27,654 nucleotides of DNA from Actinomycetota bacterium (GCA_947377725.1 CANCGX010000011.1:1-27654); one strand, 5' to 3'; shown: positions 1 to 8,155, numbered from the stretch's first letter. The notes: generated by a model from the letters alone, not told the origin. Made by a program: numbers and translations.

Positions 1-14
1 GGAAATAATTAGGA

Positions 15-24
15 AGGTATACCT
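15..24. promoter_or_regulatory. 10-bp palindrome in the livK leader
   Basis: AGGTATACCT is a perfect palindrome ending 7 nt before the livK ATG. It overlaps the likely Shine-Dalgarno AGGAAGG (11-17), which lies 14 nt from the start codon, longer than usual. The flanking TTAGG (9-13) and CCTAA (22-26) are also complementary, so in RNA the ribosome site could be folded away. It could be a protein operator, an RNA hairpin, or chance; the real promoter lies outside the window. Confidence 0.3.
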
Positions 25-31
25 AACGACT

Positions 32-1306
32 ATGACAAAACTCAATCGTTTTGTGAGCGTTGTTGCTGCTGCAGGACTCGCAGCAACTGCTCTCGTGGCT
101 GGAACCATCACATCTGCTGATGCAGCTACAAAGACACTCGTAATTTCAAGCGACTTGCCTCTTCAAGGTTCAGCATTTGATTCAAATGACTCAACAAACA
201 AGGCAATCGAACTGTACCTAAAGTCAATCAAGTACAAGGCTGGCAAGTACACCGTTTCATTCAAGAAGTATGACAATGCAACAGCTGCTGCTGGTTCATG
301 GGATGCTGCTAAGTGTGCTGCAAACGCACAAGCTCACGTAGCTAACAAGAACGAAGTTGCTGTAATGGGAACATACAACTCAGGTTGCGCAAAGATCATC
401 GTTCCAGTTTTGAACCAGGATCCAAAGGGCCCAATGCTCATGGTTTCTGATGCAAACACAAACCCTGGTCTTACAAAGGCTTGGAACCCAGGCGAGCCAG
501 ATGTTTACTACCCAAATGGCGTACGTAACTATGCTCGTGTATGTACAACAGATGACAACCAAGGCTCAGCAGCTGCACAGTTCGCTAAGTCAATTGGCAT
601 CAAGAATGTTTACGTCTTGAACGACACACAGACCTACGGTCAAGGTGTTGCACAAGCTTTCACAACAGAAGCTAAGAAGATCGGTCTTAACGTTCTTTCT
701 TCAGGCGCAACTGGCGAAGGTTGGGATGCTAAGCAATCTGACTACACAGCTCTCTTCACAAAGATCGCAGCTCTTAACCCTGACATGGTCTACGTTGGCG
801 GAATCTTCGACAACAATGGTGGACAACTTGTTAAGGATAAGGTCAAGGTTCTTGGCGATAACACAAAGGTAAAGATGATGGGTCCTGATGGATTCACCGG
901 TTACCCAGATCTCAACAAGATGCCAGAAGCGCAAGGTATGTACCTCAGCTTCGCAGGTCTTTCAACCGACCTACTTCTTGCTAACGATCCAAAGGGTGCT
1001 GGAGCAACCTTTGTTAAGGCATACAAGAAGGCATACGGTAAGGATCCAGTTGGTTCATACCCAATTTACGGCGTAGCTGCAGTTCAAGTTATCTTGGCTG
1101 CTATTGCTAAGTCTGATGGAACACGTAAGGGTGTTAACAACGCTGTCTTCTCTGGCTCAGGAATCTCAATTCCAGCTAAGCAGTCAGTACTTGGAAAAGA
1201 GCTGAAGATCAGCACACTTTCAGGCGACACACTTGCTAAGGACATCACAATCGAAGTAATCAAGAACAACGACGAGACAACCTTGAAGGCTTGGACCGTT
1301 AAGTAA
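32..1306 (+). CDS. livK: Branched-chain amino acid-type ABC transporter substrate-binding protein (LivK-like)
   Basis: This is the extracytoplasmic binding protein of the adjacent Liv importer; it would capture the substrate and deliver it to LivH/LivM. The 424-residue product has a signal peptide (K3 and R6, hydrophobic 7-26, AxA site A29-D30-A31) followed by a periplasmic-binding-protein type 1 fold. The cleavage region contains no lipobox cysteine, which is unusual for a monoderm binding protein. Nearly all lysines are AAG and most threonines ACA, a bias shared with rpsA and gap and suggesting high expression. An AGGAAGG motif lies 14 nt before the ATG. Family assignment rests on the fold-like sequence and on livHMGF directly downstream. 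The substrate could be leucine/isoleucine/valine or another amino acid or amide; the sequence does not settle this. Confidence 0.88.
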   Translation: MTKLNRFVSVVAAAGLAATALVAGTITSADAATKTLVISSDLPLQGSAFDSNDSTNKAIELYLKSIKYKAGKYTVSFKKYDNATAAAGSWDAAKCAANAQAHVANKNEVAVMGTYNSGCAKIIVPVLNQDPKGPMLMVSDANTNPGLTKAWNPGEPDVYYPNGVRNYARVCTTDDNQGSAAAQFAKSIGIKNVYVLNDTQTYGQGVAQAFTTEAKKIGLNVLSSGATGEGWDAKQSDYTALFTKIAALNPDMVYVGGIFDNNGGQLVKDKVKVLGDNTKVKMMGPDGFTGYPDLNKMPEAQGMYLSFAGLSTDLLLANDPKGAGATFVKAYKKAYGKDPVGSYPIYGVAAVQVILAAIAKSDGTRKGVNNAVFSGSGISIPAKQSVLGKELKISTLSGDTLAKDITIEVIKNNDETTLKAWTVK

Positions 1307-1336
1307 TCGCTTGATTGAGAGAAATCTCAAGATGAG

Positions 1337-1367
1337 TGGGGCTTGCACACGCAGGCCCCATTTATCT
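1337..1367 (+). terminator. Intrinsic terminator or attenuator between livK and livH
   Basis: Ten-base-pair stem TGGGGCTTGC (1337-1346) / GCAGGCCCCA (1351-1360), including one G-U pair, with loop ACAC and followed by TTTATCTGTTT. The U tract is imperfect, so partial termination is likely. That would give more livK than livHMGF message, as expected for a binding protein needed in excess over its membrane complex. Confidence 0.75.
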
Positions 1368-1432
1368 GTTTAAGGAATTTGTTTTAAACCTAGATATTTA
1401 GAAATTTTTGGACACCTATAGAAGAGGTCTTC

Positions 1433-2467
1433 GTGGCTAACATAAGTTACAAAGCCAGACAGGCTCGTCGAGTTATTATCGAGCGGACTTTTGGTCTCGC
1501 GATTCTCGCGCTCATGTCATTCTGGCTCATCGCAAACCTATTTAAAGCGCCATCACAATTTGCTGAAGTTGCGCTCATTGGTCTCTCCAATGGAATTCTC
1601 TATGCTCTGATTGCCCTCGGTTACACCCTGGTGTACGGCATCATCGAGCTTATTAATTTTGCTCACGGTGATTTATTTATGTTGGGCGGACTTTTCTCTG
1701 CACACTTCATATCTCTCTGGTTTCATCAAACAAAATCAAGTCCCATGGGATGGCTCGTCTTCTTCCTTGCTTTGATTTCGGTTATGGCGTTCTGCGCAGG
1801 TGTTAACGTATTCATCGAGCGTTTTGCTTATCGCCGTCTACGTCGCGCACCAAAGCTCGCCCCGCTTATCACAGCTGTTGGCGTCTCATTCATGATTCAA
1901 TTCGTTGGACTTCGCTGGAATGGATCTGGTCAGAAAACGTGGAACAGCGTTCTTCCTTCTGGTCGCGTCCTACTTGGTTCAATTAAGCTTCCATATACAA
2001 CTTTGATTTCCTTCGCAGTCACTATCCCAATCTTGGCCGCTTTAACATTTATCGTTACTAAGACTCGTCAAGGTAAAGCAATGCGTGCTACCGCACAGGA
2101 TCAGGATGCTTCCCGCCTTATGGGAATTAACGTTAACCGCACGATTGCATTTACCTTTGGATTAGGTGGCGCACTTGCAGGTGTAGCTGGGCTTCTTTTC
2201 CAGCAAACACGTGGACTGACTTCTTACAACCTCGGCTACCAACTTGGATTGATTGCATTCACTTCCGCCGTTCTTGGTGGAATTGGGAATCTTCAAGGAG
2301 CCGTGTTAGGCGCAATTTTGATTGGTTTGATTCAAGGGCTAAACGATGGATTGCCAATTGGCTTGGGCCAACAATGGTCTCAAACAGTCGTTTTCTCAAT
2401 TCTGATTCTTCTTATGGTCTTCAAGCCTGCTGGCCTTCTTGGCAAGCAAGTAACGGAAAAGGTGTGA
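1433..2467 (+). CDS. livH: Branched-chain amino acid ABC transporter permease LivH
   Basis: One of the two membrane subunits forming the translocation channel of the Liv importer. The 344-residue product is mostly hydrophobic helices and carries the family pattern INFAHGDLFMLGG near residues 80-92 and GGIGNLQGAVLGA near the C terminus, the loop region that contacts the ATPases. The start is GTG with GAAGAGG (1421-1427) 5 nt upstream, giving a short basic cytoplasmic N terminus. It lies 126 nt after livK, behind a terminator-like hairpin, and 4 nt before livM. The SD-bearing AGGT (1425-1428) can pair with ACCT (1414-1417), so translation may be modestly restrained. Assignment is firm at family level; the substrate is inferred. 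Confidence 0.92.
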   Translation: MANISYKARQARRVIIERTFGLAILALMSFWLIANLFKAPSQFAEVALIGLSNGILYALIALGYTLVYGIIELINFAHGDLFMLGGLFSAHFISLWFHQTKSSPMGWLVFFLALISVMAFCAGVNVFIERFAYRRLRRAPKLAPLITAVGVSFMIQFVGLRWNGSGQKTWNSVLPSGRVLLGSIKLPYTTLISFAVTIPILAALTFIVTKTRQGKAMRATAQDQDASRLMGINVNRTIAFTFGLGGALAGVAGLLFQQTRGLTSYNLGYQLGLIAFTSAVLGGIGNLQGAVLGAILIGLIQGLNDGLPIGLGQQWSQTVVFSILILLMVFKPAGLLGKQVTEKV

Positions 2468-2471
2468 TCAC

Positions 2472-3647
2472 ATGGCCATCTCATTAAAACGCAAGAACAG
2501 AAAGCCAAAGAACGCTGCGAGTGCTCGTCAGTGGGCAATTACGCTTACGATTGTTGCACTGGGAATTTGGGCATTCTTTACATACCTATTCGACAAGACT
2601 CCAGACGCAGTTCAAGCGTGGTTCCAGGTTTGGTTGCCACCTTCAACGCTGAACGAATCTCTTGTATGGGTAATTTGCGCACTCGGACTCAATATTGTTG
2701 TGGGTTACGCAGGTCTGCTTGATCTCGGATTCGTTGCATTCTGGGCTTTCGGTGGATATGCGGCAGGCTGGTTTATGTCTGGCTTCTTTAATCAAGTCAA
2801 TATTCATTTTGGTTCAATGAGCGCCAAAACAATTCCAGGAATTCACTTGTCCTTCTGGCTCGTCATGATCATTGCCGCGCTTATTGCTGGATTCTTCGGA
2901 ATTATTATTGGTGCCCCAACGCTGCGCTTGAAGAGCGATTACTTGGCCCTAGTAACCCTTGGTTTCGGAGAAATCATTCCGCAAGTATTTACCAACGGTG
3001 AAAATATTGGCGGATTCAATTTATCAAATGGAACTAAGGGTATTTCCCCAGTAGATGCAATTGGAGTCTTCGGCAAGCGCCTTGGGCCTTTTGATCTCGG
3101 TTGGAAGTTCCTTATTTACTTCTTCTTAGCAGCATGCATGGTCTTCGTCTCACTTCGTATCCGCGGTGGACGACTTGGTCGTGCTTGGCTCGCAATTCGT
3201 GAAGATGAACTCGCAGCAAGCATGATGGGTGTTCCCCTTATGCGGACAAAGCTAACCGCATACGCTGTTGGTGCATTCTCCGGCGGTATTGGTGGTGCTG
3301 TTTATGCAACACACGTCAATGGAATCTTTGCCGAGCGTTTCAACTTCTCTATCTCAATCATTCTTCTAGCAATGGTTGTTCTTGGAGGAATGGGTAACGT
3401 CTGGGGCGTCATCGTGGGAGCACTGCTTATGGCGTGGATCAACGCGACAGGCCTTCCCGCTATTGGCGACACCTTCAACAATACTTTCCACACAGAAATC
3501 AATTTCCCTTCTTACAACTTCCTTCTTTTTGGAGGAATCCTTGTCCTCATGATGCTCTACAAGCGAGACGGACTCTTGCCTGAAGCGCGATTGAAAATGA
3601 TTTCACATGAGAACGATGATGAAGCTTCGAATACAGGAGGTCACTAA
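2472..3647 (+). CDS. livM: Branched-chain amino acid ABC transporter permease LivM
   Basis: Second membrane subunit of the Liv importer, pairing with LivH. It is 391 residues long with a basic N terminus (about residues 5-20) before the first membrane helix. Family signatures are GLNIVVGYAGLLDLG in the first third, LVTLGFGEI in the middle, and GGMGNVWGVIVGALL in the C-terminal third, where the cytoplasmic coupling loop lies. The start follows the livH stop by 4 nt, so the two are almost certainly translated from one message. The C-terminal tail is polar and acidic (NDDEASNTGGH). Nothing is truncated. Confidence 0.92.
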   Translation: MAISLKRKNRKPKNAASARQWAITLTIVALGIWAFFTYLFDKTPDAVQAWFQVWLPPSTLNESLVWVICALGLNIVVGYAGLLDLGFVAFWAFGGYAAGWFMSGFFNQVNIHFGSMSAKTIPGIHLSFWLVMIIAALIAGFFGIIIGAPTLRLKSDYLALVTLGFGEIIPQVFTNGENIGGFNLSNGTKGISPVDAIGVFGKRLGPFDLGWKFLIYFFLAACMVFVSLRIRGGRLGRAWLAIREDELAASMMGVPLMRTKLTAYAVGAFSGGIGGAVYATHVNGIFAERFNFSISIILLAMVVLGGMGNVWGVIVGALLMAWINATGLPAIGDTFNNTFHTEINFPSYNFLLFGGILVLMMLYKRDGLLPEARLKMISHENDDEASNTGGH

Positions 3648-3649
3648 TC

Positions 3650-4429
3650 ATGAGTTCAATTCTTAGTGCAGAAAACATCACTGTTGAATTCGGTGGTCTG
3701 GTAGCTGTTAACGATGTTTCCTTTGATATTCCTGAAAAGGGAATTGTCAGTCTCATCGGACCAAATGGCGCAGGAAAGACCACGTTCTTCAATATTCTGA
3801 CTGGTTTATACAAGCCAACATCTGGTCACGTTATGTACGACGGCGCAGAAATTACAGCGCTTGTTCCTCATAAGATTGCATCAGCTGGAGTCGCTCGTAC
3901 ATTCCAGAACATTCGCCTCTTCGGATCTATGACAGCTGAAGAAAATGTAATGGTTGCGATGCATTCACATCTCAAGGCAACTCTTGCAGGAACAATTCTT
4001 GGATTGCCTTCACAGCGTCGCGAGGAGAAGGCAGCTCGCGAAGAAGCTCGTGCGCTTCTGGAGTTCGTCGGCATCGGAAAGACTGCTACAGAATTTGCAC
4101 GTAATCTTTCATATGGCGATCAACGTCGTTTAGAAGTTGCACGCGCGCTGGCGCTTCGTCCAAAAGTTCTCCTTCTTGACGAGCCAACGGCCGGAATGAA
4201 CCCACAAGAATCTTCGGTATTTGTGGATTTCGTTCACCGCATCCGTGATGAAAAGGGAATATCAATTCTTCTCATCGAACACGATATGGCGGTTGTTATG
4301 AAGGTATCTGAACGCATCACAGTTCTCGATCGTGGGGAAAAGATTGCCGAAGGATCTCCAGCTGAAATCAAATCTAATCCACGTGTTATTGAGGCTTACC
4401 TTGGTAAGGGTGTGGGGGCAGGACACTAA
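3650..4429 (+). CDS. livG: Branched-chain amino acid ABC transporter ATP-binding protein LivG
   Basis: Cytoplasmic ATPase subunit that powers the Liv importer with LivF. The 259-residue ABC domain has Walker A GPNGAGKTT at 37-45, Q-loop Q86, a signature motif LSYGDQ at 153-158 (the LivG-type variant of LSGGQ), Walker B LLLDEP ending at P179 and H-loop H211. The start ATG is preceded by a full AGGAGGT (3635-3641), the strongest ribosome site in the operon, and sits 2 nt after the livM stop. The stop overlaps the livF start by one base (TAATG). Confidence 0.95.
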   Translation: MSSILSAENITVEFGGLVAVNDVSFDIPEKGIVSLIGPNGAGKTTFFNILTGLYKPTSGHVMYDGAEITALVPHKIASAGVARTFQNIRLFGSMTAEENVMVAMHSHLKATLAGTILGLPSQRREEKAAREEARALLEFVGIGKTATEFARNLSYGDQRRLEVARALALRPKVLLLDEPTAGMNPQESSVFVDFVHRIRDEKGISILLIEHDMAVVMKVSERITVLDRGEKIAEGSPAEIKSNPRVIEAYLGKGVGAGH

Positions 4430-5133
4430 TGTTAAAAATTGATAATCTCGAAGTTGCTTACGGCAATATCAAAGCCATCAAGGGAATTTCACTTGAAGTT
4501 AATGAAGGCGAAATTGTTACATTGATTGGCTCTAACGGAGCCGGTAAGTCGACAACGCTTCGCGCCATTTCAGGACTACTTAAACCACGCGGCGGATCTA
4601 TCACCTTTTTGGGTGAGAGAATCGATGGCCTTGAGGGTCATGATGTCGTTAAGAAGGGGATCACGCATTCCCCAGAAGGTCGTCGAATTTTTCCTCGCAT
4701 GACAGTTGAAGAGAATCTCGATCTTGGTGCTTTTCTGCGTAATGATAAAGATGGAATTGCTGCAGATAAAGAGCGCGTTCTTGAACTCTTTCCACGTCTG
4801 CAAGAGCGAATCGCGCAAAAGGCTGGAACGATGTCAGGCGGAGAACAGCAGATGCTTGCCGTTGGACGCGCACTCATGGGTCAGCCAAAGCTTCTGATTT
4901 TGGATGAGCCTTCAATGGGTCTTGCGCCGGTATTGGTAGATCTCATCTTTGAAACGATTGTGAAAATCAATCAGCAAGGTACAACAATTCTTCTTGTTGA
5001 GCAGAATGCTCTCGCTGCGCTCAGTGTTGCAAAACGTGCTTACGTGCTTGAGTCGGGACTTATCAAGATGAGCGGAAATGCTAAGGATCTTCAATCTGAT
5101 CCAGAAGTTACAAAGGCTTATCTAGGCGGTTAA
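4429..5133 (+). CDS. livF: Branched-chain amino acid ABC transporter ATP-binding protein LivF
   Basis: Second ATPase of the Liv importer. The 234-residue ABC domain shows Walker A GSNGAGKST at 34-42, signature SGGEQ at 136-140, Walker B LLILDEP from 155 and the LivF-typical VEQN at the H-loop position. Its start shares a base with the livG stop, so it is probably translated by re-initiation. It is the last gene of the livKHMGF group. Its TAA stop shares the sequence TTAA (5130-5133) with the stop of the convergent thioesterase gene, so no dedicated terminator space exists between them. Confidence 0.95.
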   Translation: MLKIDNLEVAYGNIKAIKGISLEVNEGEIVTLIGSNGAGKSTTLRAISGLLKPRGGSITFLGERIDGLEGHDVVKKGITHSPEGRRIFPRMTVEENLDLGAFLRNDKDGIAADKERVLELFPRLQERIAQKAGTMSGGEQQMLAVGRALMGQPKLLILDEPSMGLAPVLVDLIFETIVKINQQGTTILLVEQNALAALSVAKRAYVLESGLIKMSGNAKDLQSDPEVTKAYLGG

Positions 5134-5537
5134 TCTCTTTTAGCAAGTATGAGACAGGTGATGCGTGCCGTACAGGTGCGCTCACCTTTTTCATTTGTTA
5201 TGACAATTTCATAACAACACATGGTTTTGCCAAGCGAAACCGGCGTTGCTACAGCTGTGACGATTCCTGATATTGCAGACTTGTGATGAGTAGCATTGAT
5301 ATCAACGCCAACAATCATGCGATCTGGACCTGCGTGAAGTTGAGTCCCGATGGAACCTAAACTTTCAGCTAAAACAACATTTGCACCACCATGTAACAAC
5401 CCGAGAGGCTGAGTGTTGCCCTCGACGGGCATAGTCGCAACAAGTCGCTGCGGTGATGCCTCGAGAAGTTCGATACCCATTTTTCTATCAAGGGCACCTT
5501 GTCCACGTTCGCGCAGAATTTCCATGTAATCGCTCAT
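5130..5537 (-). CDS. Hotdog-fold (PaaI/EntH-like) acyl-CoA thioesterase
   Basis: A 135-residue single hotdog domain that probably hydrolyses an acyl- or aroyl-CoA thioester in the cytoplasm. The motif GLLHGGANVVLAE gives H49-G50-G51 and E58; the nine-residue spacing from histidine to glutamate matches the catalytic pair of E. coli EntH and YdiI. The substrate is unknown; a 1,4-dihydroxy-2-naphthoyl-CoA (menaquinone) or scavenging role is possible. From memory, such a gene next to polA is common in Actinomycetota. The ATG has no Shine-Dalgarno but sits 6 nt after a TAGACT -10 element, so the message is probably leaderless. It is divergent from polA (44 nt between start codons) and convergent with livF. 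Confidence 0.85.
   Translation of the reverse strand: MSDYMEILRERGQGALDRKMGIELLEASPQRLVATMPVEGNTQPLGLLHGGANVVLAESLGSIGTQLHAGPDRMIVGVDINATHHKSAISGIVTAVATPVSLGKTMCCYEIVITNEKGERTCTARITCLILAKRD
5174..5191 (+). terminator. Candidate livF terminator inside the thioesterase gene
   Basis: On the + strand, AGGTG (5174-5178) and CACCT (5183-5187) form a five-pair stem with loop CGCT, followed by five T residues (5187-5191). It lies 41-58 nt beyond the livF stop and within the opposing thioesterase coding sequence. The stem is short, so efficiency is uncertain, but position and polarity fit the end of the liv operon. Confidence 0.5.
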
Positions 5538-5543
5538 GGGTGC

Positions 5544-5573
5544 AGTCTATTCATGAGCTGTTGCCACCTACAA
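5544..5573 (-). promoter_or_regulatory. Thioesterase promoter, probably leaderless
   Basis: Reading the minus strand, a -35-like TTGTAG (5573-5568) is separated by 18 nt from -10 TAGACT (5549-5544). Only 6 nt follow before the ATG at 5537, so transcription should begin at or next to the start codon. The -35 hexamer overlaps the -10 of the divergent polA promoter. Confidence 0.55.
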
Positions 5574-5574
5574 T
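5569..5574 (+). promoter_or_regulatory. polA -10 element, leaderless
   Basis: TACAAT lies 7 nt upstream of the polA ATG (5582), which places the transcription start on or next to that ATG. No Shine-Dalgarno is present. I see no clear -35; as noted for the divergent gene, this hexamer overlaps the opposite -35. Confidence 0.55.
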
Positions 5575-5581
5575 CAGCCAC

Positions 5582-8155
5582 ATGAAGAGATTGCTATTGG
5601 TCGATGGGCACTCTTTGGCGTATCGAGCTTTTTACGCCCTTCCCGTTGAAAATTTTGGAACCTCTCAAGGACAGCCGACAAACGCGATTTACGGTTTCAC
5701 TTCGATGCTGCTGAATCTCATACGCGATGAGAAACCAACGCATATTGCCGTTGCTTTCGATGTATCACGCAAAACCTTCCGCTCTGAAAAATTTCCCGAA
5801 TACAAGGCACAACGAGCAAAGACACCCGACGAATTTCGATCGCAAATGGATTACTTGCACCAAATGGTCGCCGCTTTGGGTATTCGTGCGTTTGCAGTCG
5901 AAGGTTTCGAGGCTGACGACATTATTGCTACCTTCGCGAAAGCAGCAGAGAAAGAGAAGTTTGAAATACTTATTTCCACGGGAGATAGGGACTCTTTTCA
6001 ACTTATCTCTGATTCAATCACCGTGCTCTATCCTCGAAAAGGAATGTCTGATTTAGCTCGAATGACGCCAGAAGCTGTTCAAGAAAAGTACGGACTTACT
6101 CCATTGCAGTATCACGATTTTGCCGCTCTTCGTGGAGATCCCAGCGACAACTTACCTTCGGTACCAGGTGTCGGAGAAAAGACTGCAACAAAGTGGATTC
6201 AAGACTTTGGTGATATCAAAGGGCTAGTTGCTCATGCACCTGAGATTCCTGGCAAAGTAGGTGAAAATTTACGTGCACATATTGATTCAGTGCTTCTTAA
6301 CCACGAGCTAACCCAACTCATCCATGACGTTGATGTGAAAGCAACTGTTGATGACCTGAAATGGAAGAGTTTCAATTCGGCCGACGTGATTCACCTTCTC
6401 GACCTCTTAGAAATTAAAGCTTTGAGAGATCGAATCAAGAGTATGGGGGGAGATGAAGAAGTTTCTCCAACTCTCAAGCAAGCTCAAGTGGTCGCCTCTG
6501 AACTCTCATCGGCAGAAATATCAAAACTAGTCGCAGCACATAAAGGTGCAATCGCTTTCCATGCAGAAATTGTAGAAGGCAAAATATCGGGTTATGCAGT
6601 AGCTCTAGATAATGAAAGTGTCTTCACGAATTCACACGAGGAACCAGGAGCTTGGTTAGTCGACAAGGCAGTGGCCAAGACAGTTCATGGCTCCAAACTT
6701 CTTGCACGTTATATCGATATTCAAGGCGTTGAATTCGATACAGAACTTGCGGCGTATTTGATAAATCCTGGTGGCAGAAACATTGCAATCGAAGATTTGG
6801 TTGAGCGATACCTGGGGTTGCACCTTCAACAAGAAAACGATGATTTATTTTCAACTTTTAATGGAACCCACACAGCGCACCTGCATGCACTTCGTCCCAT
6901 GTTGCAGAAGGATATTGACGAGCGCGAAATGAGCTCGCTTCTTAATGACCTCGAGCTTCCCACATCTCTATTACTTGCGAAAATGGAAGCCACTGGAATC
7001 GCGGTGGATACTCCGCATCTTCAATCACTTGTCGAATTCTTTAGAAGCGAAGTTGCAGAGCAAACCCTTGCCGCCCACAAACATGCTGGGCGAGAGTTCA
7101 ATGTTGGATCGCCAAAACAGCTCCAAGTTATTCTTTTCGATGAGTTAAAACTTCCAAAGACGAAAAAAATTAAAACCGGATTTACCACCGATGCTGAGAG
7201 TTTGGATTGGTTGCTTGCCAAAACTGGTCATCCAATTCTTCAAAATCTATTGCGCATACGAGAGACCAGCAAGCTCATGACGACAATCGATGGCCTCATC
7301 TCCGCGACGTCCAGAGATAATCGCATCCACACAACATTTCAACAAACCACAACAGCAACGGGTCGGTTATCTTCGACTGATCCTAATCTTCAAAATATAC
7401 CTGTGCGCACCGAAGAAGGAAGAAAGATTCGTGATTGCTTTATAGCCTCTAAGCCATTTGAGGAACTCTTGACGGCCGACTATAGCCAAATTGAAATGCG
7501 CATCATGGCTCATTTATCTCAAGATGTCGGATTGACTGAAGCTTTTAAAACTGGGGAAGATTTGCATAACACTGTTGCTTCACGTGTTTTTGGCGTAGAT
7601 ACATCAGATGTTGATCCAGAAATGCGTCGGCAAATTAAAGCAATGTCATACGGGCTTGCTTATGGTCTTTCTGCTTTCGGTCTTTCGCAGCAATTGGATT
7701 TGTCGCCGACGGAAGCATCGGTATTGATGGGTCAGTATTTTGAACGTTTCGGTGGAATTCGAGATTACTTGAAAGATGTTGTTGAAGAAGCGCGAAAAGT
7801 TGGATACACGCAAACCATTCTCGGACGTCGTCGCTACCTACCTGATTTGCTGAGTGACAACAGGCAACGACGTGAGACTGCAGAGCGCATGGCGCTGAAT
7901 GCACCGATTCAAGGATCGGCGGCAGACATCATTAAAGTTGCGATGCTCAATGTTCATGCTGCCATGGTGAAAGCTAAGGTTGAATCACGTCTCCTGCTCC
8001 AGGTGCATGATGAGTTAATTGTTGAACTTGCTCCTGGCGAGAAAGAGATTGTTTCAGAAATTGTAAAGACAGAGATGGAGAACGCTGTTGTACTTTCACT
8101 TCCTCTGGCGGTAAATATTGGTACAGGTTTTAGCTGGGATTTGGCTGCACATTAA
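5582..8155 (+). CDS. polA: DNA polymerase I
   Basis: Family A polymerase for Okazaki fragment processing and repair gap filling, including gaps left by UvrABC. At 857 residues it has an N-terminal 5' nuclease (VDGHSLAYRAF near the start; GDPSDNLPSVPGVGEKTA), a middle 3'-5' exonuclease-like domain and the polymerase domain with motif A (D633 in ADYSQIEMR), motif B (KAMSYGLAYG, Y690) and motif C (VHDE, D810). The exonuclease domain lacks the metal-binding acids (AFHAE instead of DxE; SKLLAR where a YD motif belongs), so proofreading is probably absent, as in mycobacterial PolA. I chose the ATG at 5582 because MKRLLLVDGHSLAYR is the normal family start; the open frame continues upstream, but that part runs antisense over the thioesterase. 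The 3' end overlaps the MFS gene by 26 bp. Confidence 0.96.
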   Translation: MKRLLLVDGHSLAYRAFYALPVENFGTSQGQPTNAIYGFTSMLLNLIRDEKPTHIAVAFDVSRKTFRSEKFPEYKAQRAKTPDEFRSQMDYLHQMVAALGIRAFAVEGFEADDIIATFAKAAEKEKFEILISTGDRDSFQLISDSITVLYPRKGMSDLARMTPEAVQEKYGLTPLQYHDFAALRGDPSDNLPSVPGVGEKTATKWIQDFGDIKGLVAHAPEIPGKVGENLRAHIDSVLLNHELTQLIHDVDVKATVDDLKWKSFNSADVIHLLDLLEIKALRDRIKSMGGDEEVSPTLKQAQVVASELSSAEISKLVAAHKGAIAFHAEIVEGKISGYAVALDNESVFTNSHEEPGAWLVDKAVAKTVHGSKLLARYIDIQGVEFDTELAAYLINPGGRNIAIEDLVERYLGLHLQQENDDLFSTFNGTHTAHLHALRPMLQKDIDEREMSSLLNDLELPTSLLLAKMEATGIAVDTPHLQSLVEFFRSEVAEQTLAAHKHAGREFNVGSPKQLQVILFDELKLPKTKKIKTGFTTDAESLDWLLAKTGHPILQNLLRIRETSKLMTTIDGLISATSRDNRIHTTFQQTTTATGRLSSTDPNLQNIPVRTEEGRKIRDCFIASKPFEELLTADYSQIEMRIMAHLSQDVGLTEAFKTGEDLHNTVASRVFGVDTSDVDPEMRRQIKAMSYGLAYGLSAFGLSQQLDLSPTEASVLMGQYFERFGGIRDYLKDVVEEARKVGYTQTILGRRRYLPDLLSDNRQRRETAERMALNAPIQGSAADIIKVAMLNVHAAMVKAKVESRLLLQVHDELIVELAPGEKEIVSEIVKTEMENAVVLSLPLAVNIGTGFSWDLAAH

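Noticed and set aside
5453..5581. Open frame extending polA upstream by 43 codons.
   Set aside because: It runs antisense across the thioesterase start and both promoters, and the extra residues do not resemble the family; MKRLLLVDGHSLAYR at 5582 is the normal start.
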